The notes under the pieces were generated by a model. The model did not search any database. It was not told where the DNA came from and saw only the letters and a list, made by a program, of their open reading frames with translations. From assembly GCA_013822725.1 (NCBI GenBank), contig PNKX01000007.1, positions 124,001 through 188,000 on the forward strand: a stretch of 64,000 nucleotides of DNA, given 5' to 3'. Every line of letters begins with the position of its first letter. Within the stretch, counting starts at the first letter, position 1. A program made the position numbers and the translations under genes. This stretch comes from Pirellula sp. (GTDB lineage Bacteria > Planctomycetota > Planctomycetia > Pirellulales > Lacipirellulaceae). This document shows, in pieces, positions 43,587-52,805 of the stretch.

Positions 43587-44453
43587 TTATGGGCTGAGGC
43601 GATGGAACTCGACGACCAACTTCCAAGCTTGCTCGGGAGTGTCGGCGAAGTGGATCAGTTTCATGTGGTCGTCGGCGACGACTCCTTCATCGGCGAGCGC
43701 CTGAAAGTTGATGATTCGGTTCCAGTAGTCGGAGCCGTACATGATGATGGGGATCTCCTGCATGCGGCCGGTTTGTCGCAGCGTGAGGACTTCGAACAAC
43801 TCATCGAGCGTGCCGAAGCCGCCGGGGAAGATCACGAGCGCCGCGGCGCGCAAGATGAAGTGGAACTTCCGCATCGCGAAGTAGTGGAACTGCAGGCAAA
43901 GTTCCGGCGTGATGTAAGGGTTCGGCTCTTGCTCGTGCGGCAGGACGATGTTGAGGCCGACGCTCTTGGCGCCGATCTCGAACGCGCCGCGATTAGCGGC
44001 CTCCATGATGCCGGGGCCGCCGCCGGTCATCACGACGAGGTCGCACTTCTCGCCATGCTGGCAGTACTCGGAGACGAGCCGTGAGAACTGGCGGGCTTCA
44101 TCGTAGAAGTGGCTCTTGGCAAGGCAGCTTTTCGCGCGTAGCACGTCGCGGCGGGCTTGCGGTAGTTCAGGGTTCTGCTTCAGTCTCGCTTCGGCGTCGG
44201 CCAAGCGAGCTTCGGCGGTGTCGCGCGGAACGATTTGAGTGCCGCCGAAGACGACGACGGTGGAGCGAATGCCCGCTTCGCGGAGGACGGTCTCCGCCTT
44301 GTCGAGTTCAAGCTGCATCCGCACCGGCCGCTGCTCGGCGCGGCCGATGAAGTCGACGTCAAGCTCGGCGAGGCGATAGCTGGGGGAGGCGAGAATCGCT
44401 TGGCGATTCCGTTCGACGGCGTCTTCCGGTTGTTCTTTCTTTGTTTCGGTCAT
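43587..44453 (-). CDS. LOG-family nucleotide phosphoribohydrolase-like protein
   Basis: This 288-residue protein carries the LOG signatures: VVFGGTQIVPRD, VMTGGGPGIMEAANRGA and VIFPGGFGTLDELFEVLT, the PGGxGTxxE motif with the catalytic Glu and Arg pair. Family members hydrolyse 5'-monophosphates of cytokinin-like nucleosides or AMP to release the base. The N-terminal 60 residues are an extension beyond the core. It is cytoplasmic and transcribed upstream of the region with the TlpA-like gene. Confidence 0.9.
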   Translation of the reverse strand: MTETKKEQPEDAVERNRQAILASPSYRLAELDVDFIGRAEQRPVRMQLELDKAETVLREAGIRSTVVVFGGTQIVPRDTAEARLADAEARLKQNPELPQARRDVLRAKSCLAKSHFYDEARQFSRLVSEYCQHGEKCDLVVMTGGGPGIMEAANRGAFEIGAKSVGLNIVLPHEQEPNPYITPELCLQFHYFAMRKFHFILRAAALVIFPGGFGTLDELFEVLTLRQTGRMQEIPIIMYGSDYWNRIINFQALADEGVVADDHMKLIHFADTPEQAWKLVVEFHRLSP

Positions 44454-44464
44454 TTGTCGTTTGA

Positions 44465-44601
44465 GTTTCTCGCAAAGTCGCTAAGGCGCAAAGGACGCGC
44501 AAAGAAGACCATCACAATGCTTCCTTCGCACGATGTGCACCGACAATCCTTTACCCCGTATTCTTGGCGTTAACTTTGCGTCTTCGCGCCTTTGCGAGAG
44601 A
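44465..44601. repeat. Inverted repeat, family B
   Basis: The arms GTTTCTCGCAAAGTCGCTAAGG and complement at about 44465-44503 and 44572-44601 surround a spacer of about 70 bp. It lies between the LOG and beta-CASP genes. Confidence 0.88.
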
Positions 44602-44619
44602 AAACAAAACTCTCCACCA

Positions 44620-46008
44620 CTAGTCGAGCTGAACCTTCTCACCCATCGCCGGCGTCGCGACATTCCAATTGCGAGTGGTTTGGAGTTCTTCCGCCAGGGC
44701 ATCGGCCACGGCGGGTTCGCCGTGAGTGAGGAACGTCTGCTTCGGGGCGTGCGGGAGTTGGCCGAGCCATTTGAGCAGGTCGCTGCGATCGGCGTGGCCG
44801 CTGAGGCCGGGGATTTTTTCGACCGCCGCGCGGAGCGGGACTTCCTGACCGAACATACGCACGAAGGGGGCGTGATCTTCAATCAACCGACCGCGGGTGC
44901 CGACGGCCTGGTAGCCGCCGATGATGATCGTGTTGCGGGGGTCGGGCATCCGCTGCTTGAGATGATGGACGATGCGGCCGCCGGTCATCATGCCGCTGGA
45001 GGCGATGATCACCGCGGGGCCGGCAGTTTGGTTGATACGCTTCGATTCGGCCGCTGTGCGAGCGAGGATGATTTTGCGGCCGCCGAGCGCCGGATGTTCG
45101 GGATCGAGTTCCCCGTCGCTTAGGTCGTGATCCTCATGATGTTCGCGATAGACGGCCGTCGCGTCGCACGCCATCGGGCTGTCGATGTAGATCGGCAGAT
45201 CGGGAATTCGGTCGGCCGACTTGAGCAATTGGAACAGATAGAGCAACTGCTGCGCTCGCCCGACGGCGAACGCCGCGATCAGCATGACGCCGCCGCGCTT
45301 GATGCTGCGATGAACTACCTCCGCCAGCGCGTCGAGGATCGACGTCTCCGGATGTTCGCGATCGCCGTAGGTGCTTTCGCAGACGAGGTAGTCGCACTCT
45401 GGCGGCGGGGCGGGATCGTGATAGAGGGGACCGTCGTAGCGGCCGACGTCGCCGGAGAAGAGAATCCGCAGCGGGTCGGGGCGATTGCGGATCTCGGCCT
45501 CGATCATGTTCGAACCGAGCAAATGCCCCGCATCGTGGAACCGCATCGCGATCGGCGCCGCGGGCGTGAACCATTCGCCGCGCGGGATTGGTTGAAAGAG
45601 CTTCATCGTCCGCTCAACATCTCGGACTTCGTAGAGCGGCAGCGCGGGCTTGTGCTTCGAGAAGCCTTTGCGGTTGGCATACTCGGCGTCTTGCTCCTGA
45701 ATCTTTGCCGAGTCGAGCAGAATGATCTCCGCAAGATCGCGGGTCGCGTCGGTCGCATAGATGCGGCGGTTGTAGCCTTGCTTGATGATCCGCGGCAGAT
45801 AGCCGACATGGTCGAGATGGGCATGTGTGAGCACCACGGCGTCGAGCGATCGCACGTCGAACGGGACCGGGCCCCAGTTGCGATCGCGGAGTTCTTTGAG
45901 GCCCTGGAACAAACCACAGTCGACCAAGACGTGGGCGCCATCGGCCTCGAGGAGATACTTCGACCCGGTGACGGTGCGCGCGGCGCCGTGAAAAGTCAGT
46001 GTTGCCAT
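44620..46008 (-). CDS. Beta-CASP metallo-beta-lactamase-fold nuclease-like protein
   Basis: This 462-residue protein has the metal motif LTHAHLDHVGYLPR near residue 50-65, the STYGDREHP motif, ASSGMMTGGRIVHHLKQRM and a GLSGHADRSDLLKWL ending, all from the RNA-specificity (CPSF73/YSH1-like) beta-CASP group. Such proteins act as RNA endo- or exonucleases. The start at 46008 gives MATLTFHGAARTVTGS, the family N-terminus; the longer frame to 46083 is an artefact of the adjoining repeat. Confidence 0.93.
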   Translation of the reverse strand: MATLTFHGAARTVTGSKYLLEADGAHVLVDCGLFQGLKELRDRNWGPVPFDVRSLDAVVLTHAHLDHVGYLPRIIKQGYNRRIYATDATRDLAEIILLDSAKIQEQDAEYANRKGFSKHKPALPLYEVRDVERTMKLFQPIPRGEWFTPAAPIAMRFHDAGHLLGSNMIEAEIRNRPDPLRILFSGDVGRYDGPLYHDPAPPPECDYLVCESTYGDREHPETSILDALAEVVHRSIKRGGVMLIAAFAVGRAQQLLYLFQLLKSADRIPDLPIYIDSPMACDATAVYREHHEDHDLSDGELDPEHPALGGRKIILARTAAESKRINQTAGPAVIIASSGMMTGGRIVHHLKQRMPDPRNTIIIGGYQAVGTRGRLIEDHAPFVRMFGQEVPLRAAVEKIPGLSGHADRSDLLKWLGQLPHAPKQTFLTHGEPAVADALAEELQTTRNWNVATPAMGEKVQLD

Positions 46009-46058
46009 GGGTTCAAAGATAGCTGGTTCGACGATGGAAGGTAACTCTGAAGACTTTG

Positions 46059-46214
46059 CCGCGAAAAGTCGCGAGAAACGCAAAAAGGTTCTTCTTTCAA
46101 TATCTTGTGTGTTTTGTGCCTCTTCGCGGCTACTCCCCCAATTCTCTGCGCCTCCGCGCCTCTGCGAGAGACTTTTTCAAGAATGCCTCTCGCAGAGGCG
46201 CGGAGGCGCAGAGA
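46059..46214. repeat. Two family B-type inverted repeats, one perfect
   Basis: The second pair, 46143-46170 and 46187-46214, is a perfect 28-bp inverted repeat (CTCTGCGCCTCCGCGCCTCT in the left arm) with a 16-base loop. The first pair, 46059-46086 and about 46111-46130, is imperfect. Confidence 0.92.
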
Positions 46215-46239
46215 GTGAAATGAGAAGTGCGAGAATCGG

Positions 46240-48123
46240 TTAGATAATCCCATGCAAGGGCCCACCTGGCGCGCCAAGAGCATCGACGCGGCGGGTGATT
46301 TCGGGGTCTTCCTCAAGCAGCGGGGCGTGGTGCGGTTTGATCCGGGCGTCGATGATCAGGGCGCCGCGACAGCCCCAATGTTTCTCGCTGACGAACTCGT
46401 CGATGCCGTAAATGTCGTCGGCGGGGTTCGAACGCGTGAAGACGCTCCAGACGAAATTGTTGAGCGACTCGCTGACGAACCGGCTGTCGTCGACGACCAC
46501 GATGAGGCGGAACTGGTTGATCGGGTGGGCCGCGTCGAGATCGTTGCAGAAACGGCGCATCGCGGCGGCGGTTTCTTCGCGGGCGGCGGAGCGGGCGCGA
46601 ACAGATTCGTCGTAGTCGAACGATGGCTTCGGGCAGGCCGGCCCCTCGACCGCGAGGACGCCCGGCATGACGACGCGCGGGTGGCGGAAGCCGTCGGGGA
46701 GCGGCAACATCGCCGGCAGTTCGGTCGCTAATTCAAATCGCTTCGGCCCGGCGGCGGCGATGACGACTTTCGAACCGGCGTTCAATCCGCCGCCAGAATA
46801 ATCGAGCGTGTCGATCGTCGTGTGCGTGTGGAAGTGAAGATCGCGGCGCCAATCGGCCCGCTGCAGCACATGCGCGAAGAACGCGGCGACGTTGTCAACC
46901 TGCAGTCGCAGATCATCATCGTGGGCGGCGATCAGCAGATACTTGGCCAGCGAAAGTTGGCCTTGGCCGAGGATCGCGCAGGCTTGCGTGAGCAACTCCT
47001 GCGGCTGAGCGGCGTCGAGGAACGGCATGTAGCGTTCGCTGCCGATCGCCAGCAGCAGCGGATGAACCCCTGCCGCATCGACGGCATGGACGCCATGCAC
47101 GCCCGGCAATACCGTGGGGATCATCGGCCCCGTGAGCTCATGGATCAGCCGCCCGAACATCGTATCTTCTTGCGGCGGCCGACCGACGACGGTGAAGGGC
47201 CAGATCGCATCGCGGCGATGGTAGACCGCTTCGACCTTCAGTACAGGAAAGTCGTGCGCGAGACTGTAATAGCCGAGGTGATCGCCGAAGGGGCCTTCGG
47301 GAAGCAAGCGATCGGGATCGATCGTGCCGACGATGCAGAAGTCGCTGTCGGCGTGGATCGGCAGCGCGCCAGGACGACGGATCATCCGCACGCGACGGCG
47401 ACCGAGCGCGCCGGCGAAGCCGAGTTCGCTCATCCCTTCCGGAAGCGGCATCACCGCGGCGACGGCCATCGACGGCGGACCGCCGACCAGCACGTTGACG
47501 CGGAATGGCTGCCCCGCGCGCTTCGCGGCGGCGTGATGAACGCCGATGCTGCGGTGAATTTGATAGTGGAGACCGATTTCAGCGTCGCGCTGGTATTGAT
47601 TCCCCGCAAGTTGCACGCGGTACATGCCAAGGTTCGAACGACGAAGTCCCGGTTCACGGACGTCTTCGGTATAGACCACCGGCAGCGTGACGAACGGCCC
47701 GCCGTCGCGAGGCCAACTCTGCAGCTGCGGCAGCTGGCTCACGGTCGTTTGCCCGGCGAGGATCGGCCCGCTGCCGACGTACTTCGGCAGCATGTAGAGA
47801 GCATTGAGGGGCGCTCGCCAATACTTCCAGATTTCTTGGAAGGCTGCCTGCGGGTTCGCTTTCAGCTGCACCAGTTGCTCAACGCCGGCGAGCGCGTCGC
47901 GGAACATCAGCCGCGTGCGGTCCATCGTCCCGAAGAGGTTGCTCACCATCGGAAACTGGCAACCAGTGACGTTGGCAAAGTAGATCGCCGGGCCGCCCGG
48001 GGCGTGGACGCGACGGTGGATCGCCGCCGCCTCCAGATGGGCGTCGACTGGCGACTCGATGCGAACGAGCTGGCGATGGCGCTGGAGGTCGTCGACGCAT
48101 TCCCGCAGACTGGCGTAGGACAT
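46240..48123 (-). CDS. UbiD-family decarboxylase
   Basis: This 627-residue protein is a prenylated-FMN-dependent decarboxylase of the UbiD family. LLPEGPFGDHLGYYSLAHDFPVLKVEAVYHRRDAIWP with TVVGRPPQEDTMFGRLIHELT is the classical UbiD signature. The N-terminal half has ASLRECVDDLQRHRQLVRI and PLPEGMSELGFAGALGRRR. The substrate may be a menaquinone-pathway or aromatic acid. The start at 48123 (MSYASLRE) is preferred over the longer 48180 frame. The flavin partner UbiX is not in the window. Confidence 0.9.
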   Translation of the reverse strand: MSYASLRECVDDLQRHRQLVRIESPVDAHLEAAAIHRRVHAPGGPAIYFANVTGCQFPMVSNLFGTMDRTRLMFRDALAGVEQLVQLKANPQAAFQEIWKYWRAPLNALYMLPKYVGSGPILAGQTTVSQLPQLQSWPRDGGPFVTLPVVYTEDVREPGLRRSNLGMYRVQLAGNQYQRDAEIGLHYQIHRSIGVHHAAAKRAGQPFRVNVLVGGPPSMAVAAVMPLPEGMSELGFAGALGRRRVRMIRRPGALPIHADSDFCIVGTIDPDRLLPEGPFGDHLGYYSLAHDFPVLKVEAVYHRRDAIWPFTVVGRPPQEDTMFGRLIHELTGPMIPTVLPGVHGVHAVDAAGVHPLLLAIGSERYMPFLDAAQPQELLTQACAILGQGQLSLAKYLLIAAHDDDLRLQVDNVAAFFAHVLQRADWRRDLHFHTHTTIDTLDYSGGGLNAGSKVVIAAAGPKRFELATELPAMLPLPDGFRHPRVVMPGVLAVEGPACPKPSFDYDESVRARSAAREETAAAMRRFCNDLDAAHPINQFRLIVVVDDSRFVSESLNNFVWSVFTRSNPADDIYGIDEFVSEKHWGCRGALIIDARIKPHHAPLLEEDPEITRRVDALGAPGGPLHGII

Positions 48124-48742
48124 GAAGGGAAGGGGGAAAGTGGAGGGCGGAAGGGGGAAGGCGAACGGTGCTGACGACAATTCAGTAGCCGCGGGTCAAC
48201 GACCCGCTGGAGTGGTGAGGAAAACGAACCACCAAGGCACGAAGACGCACCAAGAAAGAATAAGGAAGAAAATGGTCAGGAAGGGCTGGCTCCGTCGCCT
48301 GGTTTTTCGCTCTTTTCTCGCCTTGCATTCCTTCGTGCTTCTTGGTGATCTTCGTGCCTTGGTGGTTAATCTTCTAAACTCCTCCGCGGGTCCACGACTC
48401 GCCCGAGCGTGCTCTCGCCCATCCCCCTCACTCTTCGCCAGGACCGCTACCACCGGACGCAGCGGGCCGTTTTTCCTGCCTCTGGGGAGGGGGAGACTAG
48501 GGCGACTGCCGCCAAGCCTGTTTATGCTAAGACGCGGGAGTCGGGACGGATAGCAGCCTTCCCGGCTCGATTGTCGCTAGCTCCGCCAGAGCAGCGGGCC
48601 ATTCTGCCCAAAAACTGGTGGTTCCGGCGCGATTGACCTACAATTTTCTAGTGTCGGGTCGCCCCCCTGGGGAATTTGCCAGTTCAGCACTAAGATGCCG
48701 GTCTGGCCCCCACGAGATCCAACGAGGCAAAGCGAAAATCGC
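48124..48742. other. Gene-free region with composite palindrome
   Basis: This 619-base gap lies between divergent UbiD and ClpP-like genes. It is mostly occupied by the composite repeat at 48185-48403, then a GC-rich stretch without a recognisable gene. Promoters for both genes must lie at its ends. Confidence 0.5.
48185..48403. repeat. Composite inverted repeat: family D outside, family C inside
   Basis: The left outer arm 48185-48216 (TAGCCGCGGGTCAACGACCC) faces a degenerate right arm (about 48379-48403, CTCCTCCGCGGGTCCACGA). Between them the family C arms 48227-48256 and about 48330-48367 (ACCAAGGCACGAAG) form a second palindrome. Confidence 0.85.
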
Positions 48743-49336
48743 ATGAGTCGGGAACAAGACGAGCGCATTCCTGAAATTGCCCTGTGCGGCGACCTCACCG
48801 AACACGAATCGGAGCTGACCGATCGGTTGCTCGACGTCGAACCGGGAGGGGAGTGCCTGATTTACTTCGACTCGCCCGGCGGCAGCCCCTACTGCGCGAT
48901 GTCGTTGATGACGCTCATCAAGCTCCGCGGCCTGCGGGCGACCGGCATCGTCACCGGCGAATGCTCGTCGGCGGCGCTATGGCCGTTCGCCGCCTGCGTG
49001 AAGCGACTCGTCACGCCCTGCAGCGTGTTGCTGTTCCACCCGATGCGGTGGCAGAGCGAAGAGAACGTCGGCCTCGCCGAGGCGGCCGAGTGGGCCCGCC
49101 ATTTCGGGCAGCTCGAGAAGGATATGGACGTGTTGCTCGCCGGGCTCTTCGGCTCGTCGGTCGAGCAGATGGACAAATGGATCAACCCGGGGCGGTACGT
49201 CGGCGGGCCCGAGTTGGCCGCGGCGGGACTCGCGGAACTGATCACCTTCGATCGGCTCGGCGACATGAGCTACCTGCTGGCGCCGTCGGTGAATGGTAAG
49301 TCTCATAGCGGCGCGAAGGTGAAAGCGCGGGCGTAG
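48743..49336 (+). CDS. ClpP/crotonase-fold serine protease-like protein
   Basis: This 197-residue protein is similar to ATP-dependent Clp protease subunits. YFDSPGGSPYCAMSLM resembles the ClpP oxyanion-hole strand, TGECSSAALWPFA has the nucleophile Ser76, and LLFHPMRWQ supplies His99. At the place of the third triad residue (Asp of ClpP) the alignment gives Gly150 in INPGRYVGGPEL, so the triad may be incomplete or different. MGLAELI ends the domain. The ATG at 48743 is preferred over the frame from 48695. It is a stand-alone gene without ClpX/ClpA. Confidence 0.82.
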   Translation: MSREQDERIPEIALCGDLTEHESELTDRLLDVEPGGECLIYFDSPGGSPYCAMSLMTLIKLRGLRATGIVTGECSSAALWPFAACVKRLVTPCSVLLFHPMRWQSEENVGLAEAAEWARHFGQLEKDMDVLLAGLFGSSVEQMDKWINPGRYVGGPELAAAGLAELITFDRLGDMSYLLAPSVNGKSHSGAKVKARA

Positions 49337-49569
49337 AAAGTAGTGGGCGGTCGGCAGGGGGCAGAAGGACTGAATTTCGGTACTCAGTACGCTGTACCCG
49401 GTACTAAGTACGATTTTCCGAAATCCCTGTCCCCCGCAATAGTTCATTTGCTGCCCCCAGCCCGGATTCCTCTCCCCAGTCCCCCCAGCTTTGCGGTATG
49501 ATCGGCAGCCGCGAGACGCCCGGCGTACTCGCATGACGGAGCTAGCCGATTCATCTGGGAGGAAGCGAA

Positions 49570-50604
49570 ATGGGAGTTCGCACGGACTTGTCGCGTTGCT
49601 GCGCGACGTTCTTGTTGGTAGCCACGGCGATCGCCGCGATGGTCGCGCCGCTTTACGCGGTCGACCCGCAGCTGGCGAGCGACGTCGCCGCAGTGCCGGC
49701 GCAGGAAGATAACCTGCTGGGCGGCTTGCCTCCCTACCTGCCGAAGGCGCCTATCAGCGGCAAGCTTGTCGTCGCCGGCTCCTCGGCGATGAATCAACTC
49801 GCCCACCTCTGGGCCGACGGTCTCAAGCACGTCCATCCTGAAGCCAAGCTCGACGTCGCGATGTTCGAGTCGGGGCAAGTGTTGCCGAAGCTCAGCGCCG
49901 GCGAGATGGAGATCGGCTTGATGAGCCGTCCGCTCACGGAGAAGGAACTCAAAGAAGGGGGCGTCATTGCGATCGCCACCGCCAAGGATGTGCTCGGCGT
50001 GGTCGTCAATCAAGACAACCCGCTGGAGCAACTCACGATGGAGCAAGGGGTCAAGATTCTGCAGAATCCCGACGCTAAGGAAAACCCTGGCGCGAAGACG
50101 TGGGGCGATCTCGGCGTCACGGGGCCGCTGGCGAAGGCGCCGATCACGCTCTACGGTCGCAGCACCGGCACGGGGGCGTGGGGCTATCTTGTGAATCGCT
50201 TCCTCGGCGAGGGGGCGACGAGCCGCGCCGGCAAGGATTGCAACGGCTACGCGCAGATCTGCGAATCGGTCACGAAAGATCCGGGGGGCGTTGGCTACTT
50301 GAGTTTGTCGCTCGCCCCAGCGACGCAGGGGAAGGTGTTGCCGTTGGTGCTCAACACGGGCGAAGTCGTGCCGGCCCCGAAGATGGGCGAGGCAGTCGAC
50401 CCGCGTTACCCGCTCGTGCGGCAGTTGTACGTCGTGCTGAAGTGGGAGCAGGGCAAACCGATGCCCGCGATGACGGAGGAATTGCTGCGTTACGTGCTGA
50501 GCCGCTCCGGGCAAGAAGACGCCGTGAAGGCGGGGCTGCTACCCCTTCGCCGCGACGAAGTCCTCGCCTCGCGCGACGCGCTAGGTTGGACCGGAGCCCA
50601 CTAA
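49570..50604 (+). CDS. PstS-like phosphate-binding protein
   Basis: This 344-residue periplasmic binding protein has a signal peptide at about 1-30 (CCATFLLVATAIAAMVAPLYA). The ligand site signature KLVVAGSSAMNQLAHLWADG starts the mature part, the PstS-like STGTGAWGYLVNRFLG loop follows, and PGGVGYLSLS then LVRQLYVVLKW are in the second lobe. It resembles the PstS/PhoX phosphate ABC-transporter substrate protein, without permease genes nearby. GGGAGGAA lies upstream of the ATG. Confidence 0.88.
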   Translation: MGVRTDLSRCCATFLLVATAIAAMVAPLYAVDPQLASDVAAVPAQEDNLLGGLPPYLPKAPISGKLVVAGSSAMNQLAHLWADGLKHVHPEAKLDVAMFESGQVLPKLSAGEMEIGLMSRPLTEKELKEGGVIAIATAKDVLGVVVNQDNPLEQLTMEQGVKILQNPDAKENPGAKTWGDLGVTGPLAKAPITLYGRSTGTGAWGYLVNRFLGEGATSRAGKDCNGYAQICESVTKDPGGVGYLSLSLAPATQGKVLPLVLNTGEVVPAPKMGEAVDPRYPLVRQLYVVLKWEQGKPMPAMTEELLRYVLSRSGQEDAVKAGLLPLRRDEVLASRDALGWTGAH

Positions 50605-50611
50605 CGACGCT

Positions 50612-50703
50612 GGGTGGCACGCCCTAAGGTACTCCGCAGGGCGTGGAGAACCCTTCGCAGACTCAACCACGCCCTTACGGAGCACCTTCAGGGCGTGCCA
50701 CCC
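50612..50703. repeat. Inverted repeat, family G (GGGTGGCACGCCCT)
   Basis: The arms GGGTGGCACGCCCTAAGGTA (50612 onward) and GGGCGTGCCACCC (ending 50703) with the inner CCGCAGGGCGTGG pair match 1137-1229. It starts eight bases after the PstS-like stop. Confidence 0.92.
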
Positions 50704-50754
50704 AATCCAATGCATTTGCCTACACAAGACGTCCGCCTCTCAGGAGCCACATCA

Positions 50755-51903
50755 ATGACGCCGACTCCGCGTCTGAAGCGTTTCAAGATCATGTCATCGC
50801 TCGCCGCGGCGCTGACGCTCGTCTTAGCCCTCCCTCTCCAAGATGCCGCCGCGCAGGCGACGATTCGCAGTCGCGACCTCAGCGAGGCGTGGAGCGCCGC
50901 CCCCAGCTTGCTGCCGGCAACCTCGGCGACGCCGTCGTGGAATGCCCAGCCCAATTCCTGGCGGCTCGGCGTGGCGATCCAGAACGTCGACACCGGCGTC
51001 GTCCTCACCGACGTTGAGGCGGGCATGCCGGCCCAAGTGGCGGGGCTCGAAACGGGCGACATCATCGTCAACGTCGACGGCTTTCAGGTCGGTTACGTCG
51101 AAGGCGCGCTGTTTGATCTCGGCGACGAGATCCGCCGCCGCGTCGATCAGAACGGCAAAGTCGATTTCCTGGTGTTCGACAACCGCAACCGCCGGCTGCA
51201 GAACCTGCCAGTAACGCTGACGCAGCAATCAGCGGCGGCGGTGCGCGGCGAAGTGACGTGCAAGGAACGCGTCACGCTCACGCAACAGGCGGTGCTCACC
51301 GTGCGGTTGCGCGACGTCACGTACCCGAGTTGGCAGAACGTCGAAGTCGGCAAGCAGGTGATCACCAACCCCAAGCATCCGCCGATTCCGTTCTCGATCG
51401 CGATCGACCGGACGCAGCTTTACCCTGACCACAAGTATGCGGTCGACGCCTACCTGGTCGATCGCGGGCAGATCGTGCTGCAGAGCTCGGCCGCCATCCC
51501 TGTGACGCCGCTGGCCAACGTCCCAACGGTTCAGGTGAACCTCGTGAAGGTTGGCGCGAGCGTCCCGGCAAACGGCACGTACGCCGTCGGGCAGCTTGAC
51601 CAGATCAATCAGTGGTACAAGCAATACCTCCGCCGTGACGCCTCGCCGCAGGAGCTCAACGCTTGGCAGAGCTACCTCCAAGCGGGCAAGTCGCCGCAGG
51701 ACATTCAGGCCTACATCCTGGGCAGCAGCGAGTACTTCGATCGTATGGGGAACCAGCGCGATCCGTATCTAGCGGCGCTCTATCAAACGCTGCTCGGCCG
51801 CCAGCCTACGGCAGCGGAGATGCAGCAGTTCGTGACGCAGTACCAGCAGTACGGCGGCGCGCGGACCGACTTTGTGCGCGACGTGATGCGGCTGCAGCCT
51901 TAG
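50755..51903 (+). CDS. Secreted PDZ, YscW-like and DUF4214 protein
   Basis: This 382-residue exported protein has a signal peptide at residues about 9-36 (IMSSLAAALTLVLALPLQDAAA). A PDZ domain follows at about 70-145 (LTDVEAGMPAQVAGLETGDIIVNVDG). At about 155-260 is a YscW/YbaY-like beta-domain: EVTCKERVTLTQQAVLTVRLRDVTYPSW and ITNPKHPPIPFSIAIDR. The C-terminal 100 residues form a DUF4214-like repeat pair (WYKQYLRRDASPQELNAWQSYL and ALYQTLLGRQPTAAEMQQFV). AGGAG lies upstream of ATG. The three-domain combination is uncommon. The order suggests a periplasmic binding scaffold. Confidence 0.83.
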   Translation: MTPTPRLKRFKIMSSLAAALTLVLALPLQDAAAQATIRSRDLSEAWSAAPSLLPATSATPSWNAQPNSWRLGVAIQNVDTGVVLTDVEAGMPAQVAGLETGDIIVNVDGFQVGYVEGALFDLGDEIRRRVDQNGKVDFLVFDNRNRRLQNLPVTLTQQSAAAVRGEVTCKERVTLTQQAVLTVRLRDVTYPSWQNVEVGKQVITNPKHPPIPFSIAIDRTQLYPDHKYAVDAYLVDRGQIVLQSSAAIPVTPLANVPTVQVNLVKVGASVPANGTYAVGQLDQINQWYKQYLRRDASPQELNAWQSYLQAGKSPQDIQAYILGSSEYFDRMGNQRDPYLAALYQTLLGRQPTAAEMQQFVTQYQQYGGARTDFVRDVMRLQP

Positions 51904-51920
51904 ATTGGTGGGATTCAATT

Positions 51921-51960
51921 AACCACCAAGACACGAAGGCACGAAGGAAGCACCAAGAAG
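51921..51960. repeat. Solitary family C arm
   Basis: AACCACCAAGACACGAAGGC and onward resembles the left arm of 48227-48367. No right partner is found nearby, so it is a half-element. Confidence 0.8.
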
Positions 51961-51992
51961 TGCCGATGGCAGGCTTTATCTACACTCAAGGC

Positions 51993-52754
51993 TCACTTGA
52001 TCTGTCCGAAGTAAATCTCGGCGTCGTACTCGATGACGACGTGCCCTTCGGTTTGCGCGCGGGCGAAGAGGTCGTCGAGTTCGCTCAGCATCGCCGCTTG
52101 CGCCGGGTCGCCGTCGGCGGGGACGTAGGATGAGGACTTAAGCCGGCCGCGGATGCCGTCGAGCGTCAGCCGTTGGAAGTTCTCGACGCTCCGCTTCCGC
52201 CACTGGCCCGGGCCAATGAAGCGATCGAGCCGCGACTCGTCGACATTCTCGTGACGGACTTGGGCGTAATCGGTTCCGTACTTTTTCAGCAGCGTTTCGT
52301 AGTCGCGCAAGAACGGCGTCGAATCGAGGCGGCGCGTGTTCCAGAGCAGCAAGGCCCAGCAGTCGGCTTTCAGAATGCGCCGGCACTCGACGCTGGTCTT
52401 CACGGGATCGAACCAGTGAAACGCTTGCGCAGCGACGACGGCGTCGACCGATCTGTCCCGCAGCGTCGTCGCTTCCGCCGTGCCGTCGACGCTGTGGAAC
52501 TTCCGATAACTGGCGAGCAGACGTTCGGCCGCGGCGCGCATCGGGCCGTTCGGTTCGACGGCGAAGACTTCGTTGCCATGTTTCAGGAATAACTCCGCCG
52601 AAATGCCGGTGCCGGAACCGATGTCGGCGATCGACCAGTCAGACGTGAGACCGATCTCGCTGTGCAGGATGTCGAGCACCGCCGCCGGATACGTTGGGCG
52701 ATAACGGACGTAGTTCTCGACGCGGCTCGAGAAGCGTTCGGTGGGGGAGGACAT
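51993..52754 (-). CDS. Class I SAM-dependent methyltransferase
   Basis: This 253-residue methyltransferase has the cofactor motif SIADIGSGTGISAELFLKHG at about 36-55, GNEVFAVEPNGPMRAAAERLL with the acidic ribose-binding residue, then the motif-IV-like VDAVVAAQAFHWFDPVKTS. It is the generic Methyltransf_11 type; the substrate is unknown. The ATG at 52754 gives a sensible N-terminus and the length is typical. Confidence 0.9.
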   Translation of the reverse strand: MSSPTERFSSRVENYVRYRPTYPAAVLDILHSEIGLTSDWSIADIGSGTGISAELFLKHGNEVFAVEPNGPMRAAAERLLASYRKFHSVDGTAEATTLRDRSVDAVVAAQAFHWFDPVKTSVECRRILKADCWALLLWNTRRLDSTPFLRDYETLLKKYGTDYAQVRHENVDESRLDRFIGPGQWRKRSVENFQRLTLDGIRGRLKSSSYVPADGDPAQAAMLSELDDLFARAQTEGHVVIEYDAEIYFGQIK

Positions 52755-52770
52755 GGCGTTCTACGTTACT

Positions 52771-52805
52771 GGTTGCTGGTTGCTGGTTGCTGGTTGCTGG
52801 TTGCT
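52771..52805. repeat. Tandem heptamer repeat
   Basis: Five copies of GGTTGCT stand in a row, between the methyltransferase start and the surface-protein gene. It is non-coding. Confidence 0.95.

Noticed and set aside
46822..48174. 450-residue open frame on the plus strand
   Set aside because: It is antisense to the UbiD gene, which carries the classic family signatures.
49378..49414. Palindromic GTAC-rich stretch as an operator
   Set aside because: Short, imperfect and shared only with a weak stretch near 63790; not enough to call a regulatory site.
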